Origin: CBDFGT01 sp965247225
Lineage (GTDB): Bacteria > Pseudomonadota > Alphaproteobacteria > Rhizobiales > Rhizobiaceae
Length of the DNA stretch: 64,000 nucleotides
Direction: 5' to 3'
Assembly (NCBI GenBank): GCA_965247225.1
Contig: CBDFGT010000027.1
Location: 186,001 to 250,000, forward strand
Shown here piece after piece: positions 54,868 to 63,566 of this stretch. The notes under the pieces are model-generated. The model was given only the letters and a program-made list of their open reading frames with translations, had not been told where the DNA came from and made no database searches. Every line of letters begins with the position of its first letter. The stretch's first letter is position 1. Made by a program: the position numbers and the translations under genes.

Positions 54868-55053
54868 CCTGACCGTCATAAACCATTCACATTTGCCGAC
54901 AGACAAACTGACTACAGCGCGCACGTATCCCGAACCTTGCGGCGATCCCCCGAGACGGCGCAAATCCTCAAGAATATTGCACCTGTACTCATTCAGATTT
55001 TGCCCTGCAAACCCATGATGGCAAACATGAATTCAGCCTTATACCAACTTGCA

Positions 55054-55084
55054 GAAAAGGGCCTGCCCCAAGGCAAGCCCTTTG
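55054..55084 (-). terminator. Intrinsic terminator of clpX
   Basis: Minus strand: AAAGGGCTTGCC-TTGG-GGCAGGCCCTTTT. About 11 pairs with one G-U and a short U-tract, 23 bp after the clpX stop, separating clpX from lon. Confidence 0.75.
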
Positions 55085-55106
55085 TAAAATCACGGCCTTG
55101 GTACCA

Positions 55107-56384
55107 TCAGGCGGATGCAGTCGCCTTCTCATTGGCACGATCTGCATAAATATAAAGCGGACGGGCATTGCCCTTGACCACTTCATCCGAGATCACAACC
55201 TCGCGCACGCCTTCCAGTGTAGGCAGTTCAAACATGGTATCCAGAAGGATCTTTTCCATGATCGACCGCAGGCCACGCGCACCGGTCTTGCGGGTAATCG
55301 CGCGTTTGGCGATTTCCAGCATGGCATCCTCATGGAATGTCAGTTCCACATCCTCCATTTCAAACAGGCGCTGATACTGCTTGACAAGGGCATTCTTGGG
55401 CTCGGACAGGATCTGGATCAGGGCTGCCTCATCCAGATCTTCCAGTGTCGCCAGAACAGGCAGACGACCGATAAATTCCGGAATCAAACCGAACTTGACC
55501 AGATCTTCCGGCTCCAGCTCCCGCAGAACCTCGCCAACACGACGCTCGTCCTGAGACTTGACCGAAGCCCCGAAGCCGATCGATGTCTTCTCGCCGCGCG
55601 CCGAAATGATCTTGTCGAGACCTGCGAAAGCACCGCCGCAGATAAACAGGATGTTGGTTGTGTCAACCTGGAGGAACTCCTGCTGGGGATGCTTGCGCCC
55701 GCCCTGCGGAGGAACGGAGGCCACAGTGCCTTCCATGATTTTCAGGAGCGCCTGCTGCACGCCCTCGCCCGACACATCCCGTGTGATCGACGGATTGTCC
55801 GACTTGCGGGAAATCTTGTCCACTTCGTCGATATACACAATACCGCGCTGTGCCCGCTCGACATTGTAGTCGGCCGCCTGGAGAAGCTTGAGGATAATAT
55901 TCTCAACATCTTCCCCGACATAACCGGCTTCGGTCAATGTTGTTGCATCCGCCATGGTAAACGGCACGTCAATGATCCGGGCCAATGTCTGTGCCAGATA
56001 GGTCTTGCCGCAACCGGTCGGGCCTACAAGCATGATATTGGACTTTGCCAGTTCGATGTCGCCGCTTTTCGACGAGTGTGAAAGCCGCTTGTAGTGGTTA
56101 TGCACCGCAACGGACAGGATTTTCTTGGCCTGCTTCTGGCCAATGACATACTCGTCCAGAACCTTGATGATATCCTGCGGAGTGGGAACCCCTTCACGTG
56201 ACTTGACCATCGAGGTCTTGTTTTCTTCGCGGATGATGTCCATGCACAATTCGACGCATTCATCACAGATGAACACAGTCGGCCCGGCAATCAGCTTGCG
56301 GACTTCATGCTGGCTTTTGCCACAAAACGAACAATAGAGAGTATTCTTGCTGTCACCGCCGTTGCTACCGCTGACTTTGCTCAT
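55107..56384 (-). CDS. clpX: ATP-dependent Clp protease ATP-binding subunit ClpX
   Basis: 425 residues, standard length. N-terminal zinc-binding domain with C18, C21, C40 and C43 (LYCSFCGKS; FICDECVELC), then AAA+ with Walker A GPTGCGKT (121-128), Walker B IVYIDEVDKI, pore loop GYVGEDVE, and a ClpP-docking IGF-type loop (IPEFIGRLPVL region). ATG 56384 follows GGAAGGA; the longer open frame upstream is not translated from a good site. It unfolds substrates for ClpP, encoded upstream. Confidence 0.97.
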   Translation of the reverse strand: MSKVSGSNGGDSKNTLYCSFCGKSQHEVRKLIAGPTVFICDECVELCMDIIREENKTSMVKSREGVPTPQDIIKVLDEYVIGQKQAKKILSVAVHNHYKRLSHSSKSGDIELAKSNIMLVGPTGCGKTYLAQTLARIIDVPFTMADATTLTEAGYVGEDVENIILKLLQAADYNVERAQRGIVYIDEVDKISRKSDNPSITRDVSGEGVQQALLKIMEGTVASVPPQGGRKHPQQEFLQVDTTNILFICGGAFAGLDKIISARGEKTSIGFGASVKSQDERRVGEVLRELEPEDLVKFGLIPEFIGRLPVLATLEDLDEAALIQILSEPKNALVKQYQRLFEMEDVELTFHEDAMLEIAKRAITRKTGARGLRSIMEKILLDTMFELPTLEGVREVVISDEVVKGNARPLYIYADRANEKATASA

Positions 56385-56659
56385 ATCATTTTCCTTCCAG
56401 CATGCCGGTTTTCCGAAACTCGGATTACGGTCAACTATTCCGCTCGGGAGCCATGCCTTTGTAAAACCAATGGCCACCAAACTTATCCGGGGCACCTGTC
56501 GTCAGATCATCCAATCATGTTTGACGAGCGCTTGCAACGAATCCCCCGTTCGATTTTCATGCTATGTCATAAAAACACAACATACTGTTAATACCTAAAA
56601 TCCTGACCTTTTCTGTGGATGGATTCCGAAAATCATCAGGAAAAGGCCTTTGCCCGGCC

Positions 56660-57292
56660 CTAATCGGCCTGACCGCCTTCCATTTCGATGCGCGACGTCA
56701 GGATCTTGTCCACGACACCCCAGTCCCTGGCTTCGCCTGCATCCATGAAGTGGTCGCGATCCAGCGTGGATTCAACCTCTTCATAGGTACGACCGCAATG
56801 CTTGACATAAACTTCATTCAGGCGCTTCTTCATTTTGATGATATCGCGCGCATGGCGCTCGATATCGGAAGCCTGGCCCTGAAAACCGCCGGACGGCTGA
56901 TGCACCATGATACGGGCATTCGGCGTTGCAAAGCGCATGTCCTTGTGGCCTGCCGCCAGAAGCAGCGAACCCATCGACGCGGCCTGCCCGATGCACAAGG
57001 TTGAAACGGCAGGCTTGATGAACTGCATCGTGTCATAAATGGCCATGCCGGCTGTTACAACACCGCCTGGCGAATTGATGTAGATGGCAATTTCCTTTTT
57101 CGGATTTTCCGATTCCAGGAACAGAAGCTGTGCGCAAACCAGGGTGGCCATGTGATCTTCGACCGGACCGGTCATGAAGATGATGCGTTCCTTCAGGAGC
57201 CGCGAATAAATGTCATAGGACCGCTCACCACGGTTGGTCTGTTCAACGACCATCGGGATCAGGGCCATCGCGGTATCAACTGGATTTCTCAT
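56660..57292 (-). CDS. clpP: ATP-dependent Clp protease proteolytic subunit ClpP
   Basis: 210 residues with the serine-protease triad S106 (IGQAASMGS), H131 (ARIMVHQPSGG) and D180 (STLDRDHFMDA). The N-terminus MRNPVDTAMALIPMVVEQTNRGERSYDIYSRLL is the typical rhizobial form. Forms the tetradecameric chamber served by ClpX. 275 bp separate it from clpX, so clpX may have its own promoter. A heat-shock-like promoter precedes clpP. Confidence 0.97.
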   Translation of the reverse strand: MRNPVDTAMALIPMVVEQTNRGERSYDIYSRLLKERIIFMTGPVEDHMATLVCAQLLFLESENPKKEIAIYINSPGGVVTAGMAIYDTMQFIKPAVSTLCIGQAASMGSLLLAAGHKDMRFATPNARIMVHQPSGGFQGQASDIERHARDIIKMKKRLNEVYVKHCGRTYEEVESTLDRDHFMDAGEARDWGVVDKILTSRIEMEGGQAD

Positions 57293-57363
57293 GTCTAACC
57301 TTCGTCACTTTGCCCGCAACGCCCAAGACCGCACGGGAATCAAATCAAATAGTCTCTTTGTGT

Positions 57364-57393
57364 ACATAGAGTGACCTGAACGGAAACTTCAAG
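57364..57393 (-). promoter_or_regulatory. Probable RpoH promoter of clpP
   Basis: Minus strand: CTTGAA (57393-57388), 18 bp, then CTATGT (57369-57364), giving a leader of about 65 bases before the clpP ATG at 57292. Same -35 hexamer as the candidate lon promoter. Confidence 0.5.
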
Positions 57394-57483
57394 ACTCAGA
57401 GGACGCAAATGCATGGCCTTTCTGGAGCCAAGGGACTTAAGATGGTGTTAGCAGCCAGCCTTTCAACAGGCAAAGGCGAAATC

Positions 57484-57512
57484 AGGGTGAAGGAAGGGTG
57501 AAGGAAGGGTGA
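57484..57512. repeat. Short tandem repeat, 11-bp unit
   Basis: AGGGTGAAGGA is repeated twice and followed by a partial third copy (AGGGTGAA). Non-coding, between the clpP promoter and the terminator of the Met-rich protein gene. Confidence 0.7.
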
Positions 57513-57520
57513 ACCTGGCA

Positions 57521-57552
57521 CAAAAAACTGGATGCGCTTTGGCGCACCCAGT
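57521..57552 (-). terminator. Intrinsic terminator of the Met-rich exported protein gene
   Basis: Minus strand: ACTGGGTGCGC-CAAA-GCGCATCCAGT then TTTTTTG. An 11-bp stem (one G-U pair) with a U-run, about 30 bp after the gene's stop. Confidence 0.8.
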
Positions 57553-57580
57553 CGCATTTCTGCGTTAAACGGAAGCAGTC

Positions 57581-57838
57581 TTACTTCATCATGGTTTCTT
57601 TCATTGCGCCGTCCATGTGCATGGCACAATCTTCCATCTTGCCATCTTTCATCGCCATCTTGGCCATATCGACTTCCTTCATGGCCATATCCATATGCAT
57701 CTTGTCCTTGACGGCCATAGCGTCCTGCTCAAGCTTCATCATGCTGGCATCATCGCATTTCATCATTTCGGCAGCAAAGCTTGGGGCTGCAAAAGCCGTG
57801 ATTGCTGCAAATGCCAGTGCGGAAAGAAAGATTTTCAT
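57581..57838 (-). CDS. Small Met-rich exported protein, function unknown
   Basis: 85 residues: signal peptide MKIFLSALAFAAITAFAAPSFA, then a mature part of about 63 residues with roughly a quarter methionine (EMMKCDDASMMKLEQDAMAVKDKMHMDMAMKEVDMAKMAMKD...), two Cys and two His. AGGAG is spaced 9 bp before ATG and a good terminator follows, so it is a real single-gene unit. Methionine- and His-rich periplasmic proteins often bind copper or act as oxidation sinks; either would be inference. A Cu+ ATPase gene lies about 3.3 kb away. Confidence 0.82.
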   Translation of the reverse strand: MKIFLSALAFAAITAFAAPSFAAEMMKCDDASMMKLEQDAMAVKDKMHMDMAMKEVDMAKMAMKDGKMEDCAMHMDGAMKETMMK

Positions 57839-58285
57839 GTTGGTCGTCTCCTGAATAACTTCGGCTCCATTGCCGACAGGAAGATCATTGCTGCATAATT
57901 GCGATCACAGACAAATCACGCCCGCGCGATGCACGGCGTTGTGATGGGGCGTGAACGGAATGCACTTGGATTGCACCACCGGAAAATCCGCAACTGAAGA
58001 ATGGACACTGTAAATGTGGTCTTGATTTTTTTGAGATCTGCTGTCATATATTTTGCGTTCGGGCGTTTAGCATCCCGGAGACTGGACTGATGGTACTGTT
58101 TGCCTCGAAAGAGGCAGGCCGTCAGGCTGGAAAGCCTGGCAACGTAGACGTTCTTTCCCCGTTATCGTGACTACTCGACTTGTCCCGCATGCCTGACAGC
58201 CGTGAGCTGGATGGAGAAGGGAAAAACCGTTCGCACTCCCAACAGTGCGGACAACGAAACTGTAAAGGGAAAAGGACTTCTCCCC
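57839..58285 (+). promoter_or_regulatory. Promoter and long 5' leader of the cold-shock gene
   Basis: 447 bp without a gene. A promoter candidate is TTGATT (58022-58027) with CATATA/TATATT (58045-58052), which would give a leader of about 225 bases before cspA. Long structured leaders are usual for cspA-type genes, where they act as RNA thermosensors. The sequence before 58020 should contain the promoter of the divergent Met-rich protein gene; no other element was recognised. Confidence 0.5.
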
Positions 58286-58495
58286 ATGGCCACCAAGGGC
58301 ATTGTAAAATTCTTCAACCAGGACAAAGGTTTTGGTTTCATCACTCCGGACGGCGGTGCAAAGGACGTTTTCGTTCACATCTCCGCGCTTCAGGCTTCCG
58401 GCATTCAGACACTGAAGGATGGCCAGCAGGTCACGTTTGACACTGAGCCGGATCGCATGGGCAAAGGCCCAAAGGCTGTCAACATTCGCGCCTGA
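58286..58495 (+). CDS. cspA: Cold-shock protein CspA
   Basis: 69 residues, a single cold-shock domain. RNA-binding motifs RNP1 (KGFGFITP) and RNP2 (VFVHISAL) are intact, and the start MATKGIVKFFNQD is typical of rhizobial CspA. ATG 58286 follows AAAAGGAC; the earlier in-frame ATGs lie in the leader. RNA chaperone that melts secondary structure at low temperature. Followed by a strong terminator. Confidence 0.95.
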   Translation: MATKGIVKFFNQDKGFGFITPDGGAKDVFVHISALQASGIQTLKDGQQVTFDTEPDRMGKGPKAVNIRA

Positions 58496-58521
58496 TATGC
58501 GCAGCATCTCAAGATGATTTC

Positions 58522-58550
58522 AACGGCGTTTCTTCGGAAACGCCGTTTTT
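58522..58550 (+). terminator. Intrinsic terminator of cspA
   Basis: AACGGCGTTTC-TTCG-GAAACGCCGTT followed by TTT: perfect 11-bp stem capped by a stable UUCG-type tetraloop, 26 bp after the stop. Confidence 0.92.
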
Positions 58551-58580
58551 GATTCAGGGCTTTTGGAACGTTCTTGAGTG

Positions 58581-59570
58581 TCAGCTGTAGCGTAATGCGG
58601 CAAAGGCTGCTTCCATCACCTCGACCCCTGCCCCGGGCTTTGCCGCATCAGAGGACAGGATCTGGCGGAAACGGCGCGCACCAGGCTGGCCATTGAACAG
58701 GCCCACCATATGCCGGGTCACATGTGCCAGCCGCCCGCCGGTCGCCAGATAAGCCTCGGCATAGGCCAGCATGGCATCGCGCAAACTGGTATTTGACACA
58801 GGCTCATCACTGCCGCGGTAAATCACCCGGTCAACATCACCCAGAAGCGACGTGTTGTGATAGGCAGCCCTTCCCATCATCACACCGTCAACATGGACAA
58901 GATGATCCAGGGCTTGAATCAAAGTCTCGACGCCGCCATTTATCCCGATGAAAAAATTGGGATTATCGCGTTTGATATCATAGACAATCCGGTAGTCGAG
59001 CGGCGGAATATCGCGATTTTCTTTCGGGCTCAGTCCTTGCAGCCAGGCCTTGCGCGCATGCACCCATACGGCATCGGCACCGGCCTCATGCACCATCCTA
59101 ACAAACGCAGGCAGCACCGCATAGGGATCCTGTTCGTCCACACCGATCCGGCACTTCACGGTCACCGGAACGGTTGAAACCGCTTTCATCGCCGCCACAC
59201 AGTCGGCCACAAGCTGCGGCTCGCGCATCAGGCAGGCCCCAAACGCACCCGATTGTACCCGGTCTGAAGGGCAGCCGACATTCAGGTTGATTTCATCATA
59301 CCCATAGTCAATGCCAATGCGGGCGGCTTGTGCCAGCTTTTCAGGTTCTGATCCGCCCAGTTGCAGGGCAACGGGGTGTTCCTGCTGGTCAAAGCCAAGC
59401 AGCCGGTCACGCGGGCCGTGCAGAATGGCATCCGCCACCACCATTTCCGTATAGAGCAGGGCATGCCGCGACAATTGCCGGTGAAGGAACCGGCAATGCC
59501 GGTCCGTCCAGTCGATCATCGGGGCTACGGCAAATATTTTTCCGCCCCGGGCAAGCGTGTCAGCATACAT
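58581..59570 (-). CDS. dusA: tRNA-dihydrouridine(20/20a) synthase DusA
   Basis: 329-residue FMN TIM-barrel enzyme that reduces uridine 20/20a in the tRNA D-loop with NADPH. Visible: FAVAPMIDWTDRHCRFLHRQ (DusA-type N-terminus), NLNVGCPSDRVQSGAFGACLM with catalytic C113, VTVKCRIGVD, and FMN-phosphate segment INGGVETL ... GVMMGRAAYH. ATG 59570 follows GAGAGAC; longer starts lie upstream without a site. Located 10 bp after the TerC-family gene, same strand, so probably co-transcribed. Confidence 0.94.
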   Translation of the reverse strand: MYADTLARGGKIFAVAPMIDWTDRHCRFLHRQLSRHALLYTEMVVADAILHGPRDRLLGFDQQEHPVALQLGGSEPEKLAQAARIGIDYGYDEINLNVGCPSDRVQSGAFGACLMREPQLVADCVAAMKAVSTVPVTVKCRIGVDEQDPYAVLPAFVRMVHEAGADAVWVHARKAWLQGLSPKENRDIPPLDYRIVYDIKRDNPNFFIGINGGVETLIQALDHLVHVDGVMMGRAAYHNTSLLGDVDRVIYRGSDEPVSNTSLRDAMLAYAEAYLATGGRLAHVTRHMVGLFNGQPGARRFRQILSSDAAKPGAGVEVMEAAFAALRYS

Positions 59571-59580
59571 CGAAAGTCTC

Positions 59581-60246
59581 TCAACCCTTGATGAACGGAA
59601 TGGCTGGCAATGTGTGCCCAAGCACTTCATCGGCACCGGTATAGACCATCTTCAGCGCAACATAGAAGATAACAGCAAAACCGGCCCAGGCAATCCAGCG
59701 ATGCCTGTGCAGCAATTTTGCAATGATAGATGAGGCGACACCCATCATGACCACCGACAGGCCAAGACCAAAAACCAGCGCCTCGAAATGATCCTGCGCA
59801 GCACCTGCGACTGCCAGAACATTGTCCAGTGACATGGAAACATCCGCGATGATGATCTGCATCACGGCCTGCCGCAAGGTCTTTTGTGTGCGCCCGCCCG
59901 CTACAGATCCGTCTGCATTCAGATCGGCATTCTCCAGCGCTTCTTCGCCTTCCTGCAAGTCCTTTTCGGTCACCCGCAATTCCTGGTACATTTTCCAGCA
60001 TACCCAGAGCAGCAATATGCCACCGGCCAGAAGCAGGCCGGTAATCGCCAGCAACTGGGTAGTAACAAGGGCAAAGCCGATACGCATGACCGTTGCCGCC
60101 CCTATACCGATCAGGATGGCCTTCTGCCGCATGTCTTTCTGCAAACCTGCCGCAGCCATACCAATGACGATGGCATTGTCTCCGGCCAGAACAAGATCAA
60201 TCATGATCACCTGAAGAAAGGCTGTAAGCGCCGACTGGTCAAACAT
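59581..60246 (-). CDS. TerC-family integral membrane protein (YjbE-like)
   Basis: 221 residues, about seven TM helices. The two family motifs with conserved acidic residues are present, DLVLAGDNAIVIGMAA in the first helix region and DVSMSLDNVLAVAGAA in the fifth. A charged cytoplasmic loop (ELRVTEKDLQEGEEALENADLNADG) separates the halves. TerC-family proteins are linked to tellurite resistance and, in several bacteria, to manganese export and metalation of exported proteins. The exact role here is unknown. Confidence 0.87.
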   Translation of the reverse strand: MFDQSALTAFLQVIMIDLVLAGDNAIVIGMAAAGLQKDMRQKAILIGIGAATVMRIGFALVTTQLLAITGLLLAGGILLLWVCWKMYQELRVTEKDLQEGEEALENADLNADGSVAGGRTQKTLRQAVMQIIIADVSMSLDNVLAVAGAAQDHFEALVFGLGLSVVMMGVASSIIAKLLHRHRWIAWAGFAVIFYVALKMVYTGADEVLGHTLPAIPFIKG

Positions 60247-60558
60247 AGGGTCTCACTCTCGCATAACATCCCGGACCATCAACAGCCGCAGGCCATATCT
60301 ATTCACATATCGAAGCGCAGTGGCGTGAATTTCAAGCGGTGTCAACGACAGATCCGTCTAACAGGGCGTAAATCACAATATCCTGTGATACACATTCATG
60401 AGATAAGACAGTTAAAAACCAAAACAACCGTTTGGGCAGGAGCATGTTGCAACAAGTCTGTTGTTCGGCAACATCGTGAATGCCTGCGATTCCGGCTCGA
60501 AAACAGTCTCATCCTCCTGTAGGGTGCAACGCTGTCAGCCCTGAAAGGACATTGCTTC
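60247..60558. other. Divergent intergenic region with a bulged hairpin
   Basis: 312 bp between the TerC-family gene (-) and the carbonic anhydrase gene (+). At 60445-60473, TGTTGC-AACAA / TTGTT-CG-GCAACA forms an 11-bp stem with a 2-base bulge and a 5-base loop, function unknown. On the minus strand CTTGAA (60336-60331) with CGATAT 18 bp away (60312-60307) vaguely resembles the clpP heat-shock-like promoter. No gene or RNA was recognised. Confidence 0.4.
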
Positions 60559-61089
60559 ATGCCGTTTCATGCCCTCGGCCCCCTTTTGCCTGAACGCCCT
60601 GAAAGCGGAGAATACTGGATAGCACCCGATGCCCATGTGATCGGCAAGGTCAGGCTGGGCGAGAATGTGGGCATCTGGTTTGGGGCCGTGCTGCGCGGCG
60701 ATAACGAGTGCATCACCGTTGGCCACGGCAGCAATATCCAGGAAGGCTGTGTCCTGCATACCGACATGGGTTTTCCCCTCACCATCGGCGAAGATTGCAC
60801 CATTGGCCACCGTGCCATTCTGCATGGCTGCACCATCGGCAACAATGCCCTGGTCGGCATGGGAACAACCATTCTCAACGGTGCAAAAATCGGCAACAAC
60901 TGCCTTGTGGGTGCCAATGCCCTGATCACCGAAGGCAAGGAATTTCCTGACAACAGCCTGATTGTCGGCAGCCCTGCCCGCGTCATCCGCCAGCTGGATG
61001 CACAGGCCGTTGCGCGGCTGACGCTTTCGGCCCAAAGCTATGTTGCCAACTGGAAACGCTTCAGGACGGAACTGGCTGAAATCGTCTGA
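60559..61089 (+). CDS. Gamma-class carbonic anhydrase-like protein (YrdA family)
   Basis: 176 residues of left-handed beta-helix repeats. The three zinc histidines are H67 (GCVLHTDMGF), H84 (CTIGHRAIL) and H89 (RAILHGCTIG), spaced as in Cam/YrdA proteins, and R47/D49 (AVLRGDNE) at the subunit interface are kept. Trimeric; catalyses CO2 hydration or acts as a metal-binding acyltransferase-like fold. The downstream P-type ATPase gene converges on it with only 2 bp between stops. Confidence 0.9.
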   Translation: MPFHALGPLLPERPESGEYWIAPDAHVIGKVRLGENVGIWFGAVLRGDNECITVGHGSNIQEGCVLHTDMGFPLTIGEDCTIGHRAILHGCTIGNNALVGMGTTILNGAKIGNNCLVGANALITEGKEFPDNSLIVGSPARVIRQLDAQAVARLTLSAQSYVANWKRFRTELAEIV

Positions 61090-61091
61090 GA

Positions 61092-63458
61092 TCAGAGCGT
61101 TAAGGTGCGCAGGCGCAGGGCATTGCCGATCACCGAAACCGAGGAAAAGCTCATGGCAGCAGCGGCCAGCATCGGCGAAAGCAGGCCGCCTGTCCACGGA
61201 TAGAGAATACCGGCCGCAACCGGCACAGCCAGAACATTATATCCAAACGCCAGGACCAGATTTTGCCGGATATTGGCAAGTGTGGCCCGTGAAAGTTTGC
61301 GCGCCCGCAGAATACCCGCCAGTTCCCCTTTGACAAGCGTGATCCCGGCGCTGTTGAGCGCAATATCCGCACCTGTTCCCATGGCAATGCCGACATCGGC
61401 ACTGGCCAGCGCCGGCGCATCATTGACGCCATCCCCCGCCATGGCCACCACCTTGCCTGTCGCCTGAAGCGACTGCACCAAGGCCTGCTTGTCGGCGGGC
61501 AGCAGCCCCGCATGCATATTTTCAATGCCAACGGCCCTTGCCACCACTGCCGCCGTTGCCGCATTGTCTCCCGTCGCCATGATCACGCTTATGCCTTGCT
61601 GCACCAGCCCCTCAATGGCCTCACGTGCACCAGGCTTGACCCGGTCGGTAACCGCGACAAGCCCGGCAATCTTGCCATCAACCGAGACAAAATGCACCGA
61701 CCTGCCATCGGCTTGCAGCGCACGCGCCTGTTCCATGAGGCTCCGGCAATCGACACCCGATTCAGCAAGAAAGCCGGAATTGCCAACCATCACAGGCCGG
61801 GCTGACACGACCCCGCGTACGCCCTTGCCCGTTACCGCCTCAAAATCAGTCACCGCAAACAGGACAACAGCCCTGGCTTTGGCACCTGCCACAATCGCTT
61901 CGGCCAGCGGATGTTCTGACACGGACTCAATGCTGGCCGCCAGTTGCAGCACCCTGTCCGCCTCAAACCCGTCGGCGGAAATGACATCGTCAAGCGCCGG
62001 ACGGCCCTCGGTCAGCGTTCCGGTCTTGTCTATGATCAGTGTGTCCACATCGGCCATGCGCTGCAACGCCGAAGCATCGCGCACCAGAACCCCTGCCCGT
62101 GCGCCCCGCCCGGTCGCCGTCATCACCGACATCGGCGTTGCCAGTCCCAGCGCACAGGGGCAGGCAATGATCAGCACGGACACACTGGCGGCCAGCGCAT
62201 AGACCAGCGATGGTGATGGCCCGGCCAGCAGCCACACAAAAAACGTGCAGACAGCCACCAGAACCACCGCAGGCACAAACCGGCGCGCCACCCTGTCCGC
62301 CAGTTTCTGGATCGGAGCCCGCGACCTTTGCGCAGAGGATACCATGTCGATAATCTTTGCCAGCAGCATATCCGGGCCAACGGCTGTGGCCTTCACAACA
62401 AGCTGGCCATTCTTGTTCATGGTTCCACCGGTCACCATGTCACCGGTTGATTTGGGTACCGGAAGGGGCTCGCCCGAAAGCATGCTTTCATCCAGCAAAG
62501 TCTGCCCGTCCACAACAAGACCATCAACAGGAACGGCCTCGCCCGGACGCACCCGAACCCGGTCCCCCGGAAGAATATTTTCAACCGGCGCATCAAATTC
62601 CGTTCCGTCATCCTGAATGCGACGGGCCGTTTTGGGGGCAAGGCCGATCAGAGAGCGAATGGCATCCCCGGTCTGTTCGCGCGCGCGCAGCTCCAGAATC
62701 TGCCCCAGAAACACCAGCGCAATGATCACGCTGGCAGCCTCGAAATACACGGCAACAGCGCCGTCATGACCGCCGATCCCGTGCGCAAACAGCCAGGGCA
62801 GCAGCGTCGCCACCACGCTGTAGGCATAGGCAGCGCCTGCCCCCAGCATGATCAGGGTCCACATATTGAAGTTGCGGGTGACCAGGGAAGCCCAGCCCCG
62901 CTGAAAAATCGGCAGCGCTGCCCAAAGCACAACCGGGGTCGCAAGCCCCATTTCCATAACATTGGCAATCTGCCCGCCCAGCCAGTCGCGAAACGGCAGC
63001 CCCGCCATGGAGCCCATCGACAGGACCAGCAGCGGAGCGCTCAACAGCACACTGACACGGAAGCGCCGTTTGAAATCGGCCAGTTCGGGGTTCGGCCCCT
63101 CAACCGGCGCTCCCGCAGGTTCCAACGCCATACCGCAAACAGGGCAGGCACCCGGTGCCTCCCGCACAATTTCCGGGTCCATCGGACAGGTATAGAGTGT
63201 TGCCTTTTTGGCCACCTTCGGCCTGGATTTTGCGTGACCCGACAGATAGAACCATGGATCTGCCTGAAATTTTACCCGGCACCCGGGATTGCAGAAATGA
63301 TAGACAGTGCCGTGATAGGCCAGTTCCGGCTTGCCGCTGCCAGGTTTGACTTTCATGCCGCAAACAGGATCAATCGCAAAAGGTTGATACGCCTCGCCAC
63401 CGCCTGCCCCTTGTCCGGCATCGAACAGGCGATCCATCAGCGTTTGCAGTCTTTCCAT
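61092..63458 (-). CDS. copA: Cu+-type P1B ATPase with YHS-type N-terminus
   Basis: 788 residues. The N-terminus has no HMA (GMTCxxC) domain. Instead it has a YHS-like module (IDPVCGMKVKPGSGKPELAYHGTVYHFCNPGC, residues ~28-60) and a heavy-metal-binding TRASH-like module (YTCPMDPEIVREAPGACPVCGMALEP). The core is a P1B ATPase: CPC in ACPCALGLATP, phosphorylation site DKTGTLTEG, SEHPLAEAIV and GDGVNDAPALASADVGIAMG. CPC plus this N-terminus indicates Cu+/Ag+ export at the inner membrane. ATG 63458 is taken; ATG 63464 is two codons earlier. A Zur-like gene lies upstream on the same strand. Confidence 0.92.
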   Translation of the reverse strand: MERLQTLMDRLFDAGQGAGGGEAYQPFAIDPVCGMKVKPGSGKPELAYHGTVYHFCNPGCRVKFQADPWFYLSGHAKSRPKVAKKATLYTCPMDPEIVREAPGACPVCGMALEPAGAPVEGPNPELADFKRRFRVSVLLSAPLLVLSMGSMAGLPFRDWLGGQIANVMEMGLATPVVLWAALPIFQRGWASLVTRNFNMWTLIMLGAGAAYAYSVVATLLPWLFAHGIGGHDGAVAVYFEAASVIIALVFLGQILELRAREQTGDAIRSLIGLAPKTARRIQDDGTEFDAPVENILPGDRVRVRPGEAVPVDGLVVDGQTLLDESMLSGEPLPVPKSTGDMVTGGTMNKNGQLVVKATAVGPDMLLAKIIDMVSSAQRSRAPIQKLADRVARRFVPAVVLVAVCTFFVWLLAGPSPSLVYALAASVSVLIIACPCALGLATPMSVMTATGRGARAGVLVRDASALQRMADVDTLIIDKTGTLTEGRPALDDVISADGFEADRVLQLAASIESVSEHPLAEAIVAGAKARAVVLFAVTDFEAVTGKGVRGVVSARPVMVGNSGFLAESGVDCRSLMEQARALQADGRSVHFVSVDGKIAGLVAVTDRVKPGAREAIEGLVQQGISVIMATGDNAATAAVVARAVGIENMHAGLLPADKQALVQSLQATGKVVAMAGDGVNDAPALASADVGIAMGTGADIALNSAGITLVKGELAGILRARKLSRATLANIRQNLVLAFGYNVLAVPVAAGILYPWTGGLLSPMLAAAAMSFSSVSVIGNALRLRTLTL

Positions 63459-63498
63459 CGGCATCTTCCGTTCTGTTGGACACTGGAACTGTTACCGC

Positions 63499-63530
63499 AA
63501 AAATGCAGGCGAACAACGCCGGGTGCCTGC
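63499..63530 (-). terminator. Possible terminator of the Zur-like gene
   Basis: Minus strand: GCAGGC, 14-base loop, GCCTGC, then ATTTTTG. Short stem with a U-tract, 37 bp after the gene's stop and 41 bp before copA. Confidence 0.4.
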
Positions 63531-63566
63531 CTCCGCCTTTCAGCCTGCAACAGGCATTTTCACACC

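Noticed and set aside
52176..54872. Two long plus-strand open frames across lon
   Set aside because: Both are antisense to a full-length Lon with correct catalytic motifs and show no plausible protein features.
57484..57512. CRISPR-like repeat
   Set aside because: Only an 11-bp tandem unit without spacers, and no cas genes nearby.
57396..57629. Minus-strand open frame near the Met-rich gene
   Set aside because: It runs through the tandem repeat and terminator of that gene, has no ribosome-binding site and no domain.
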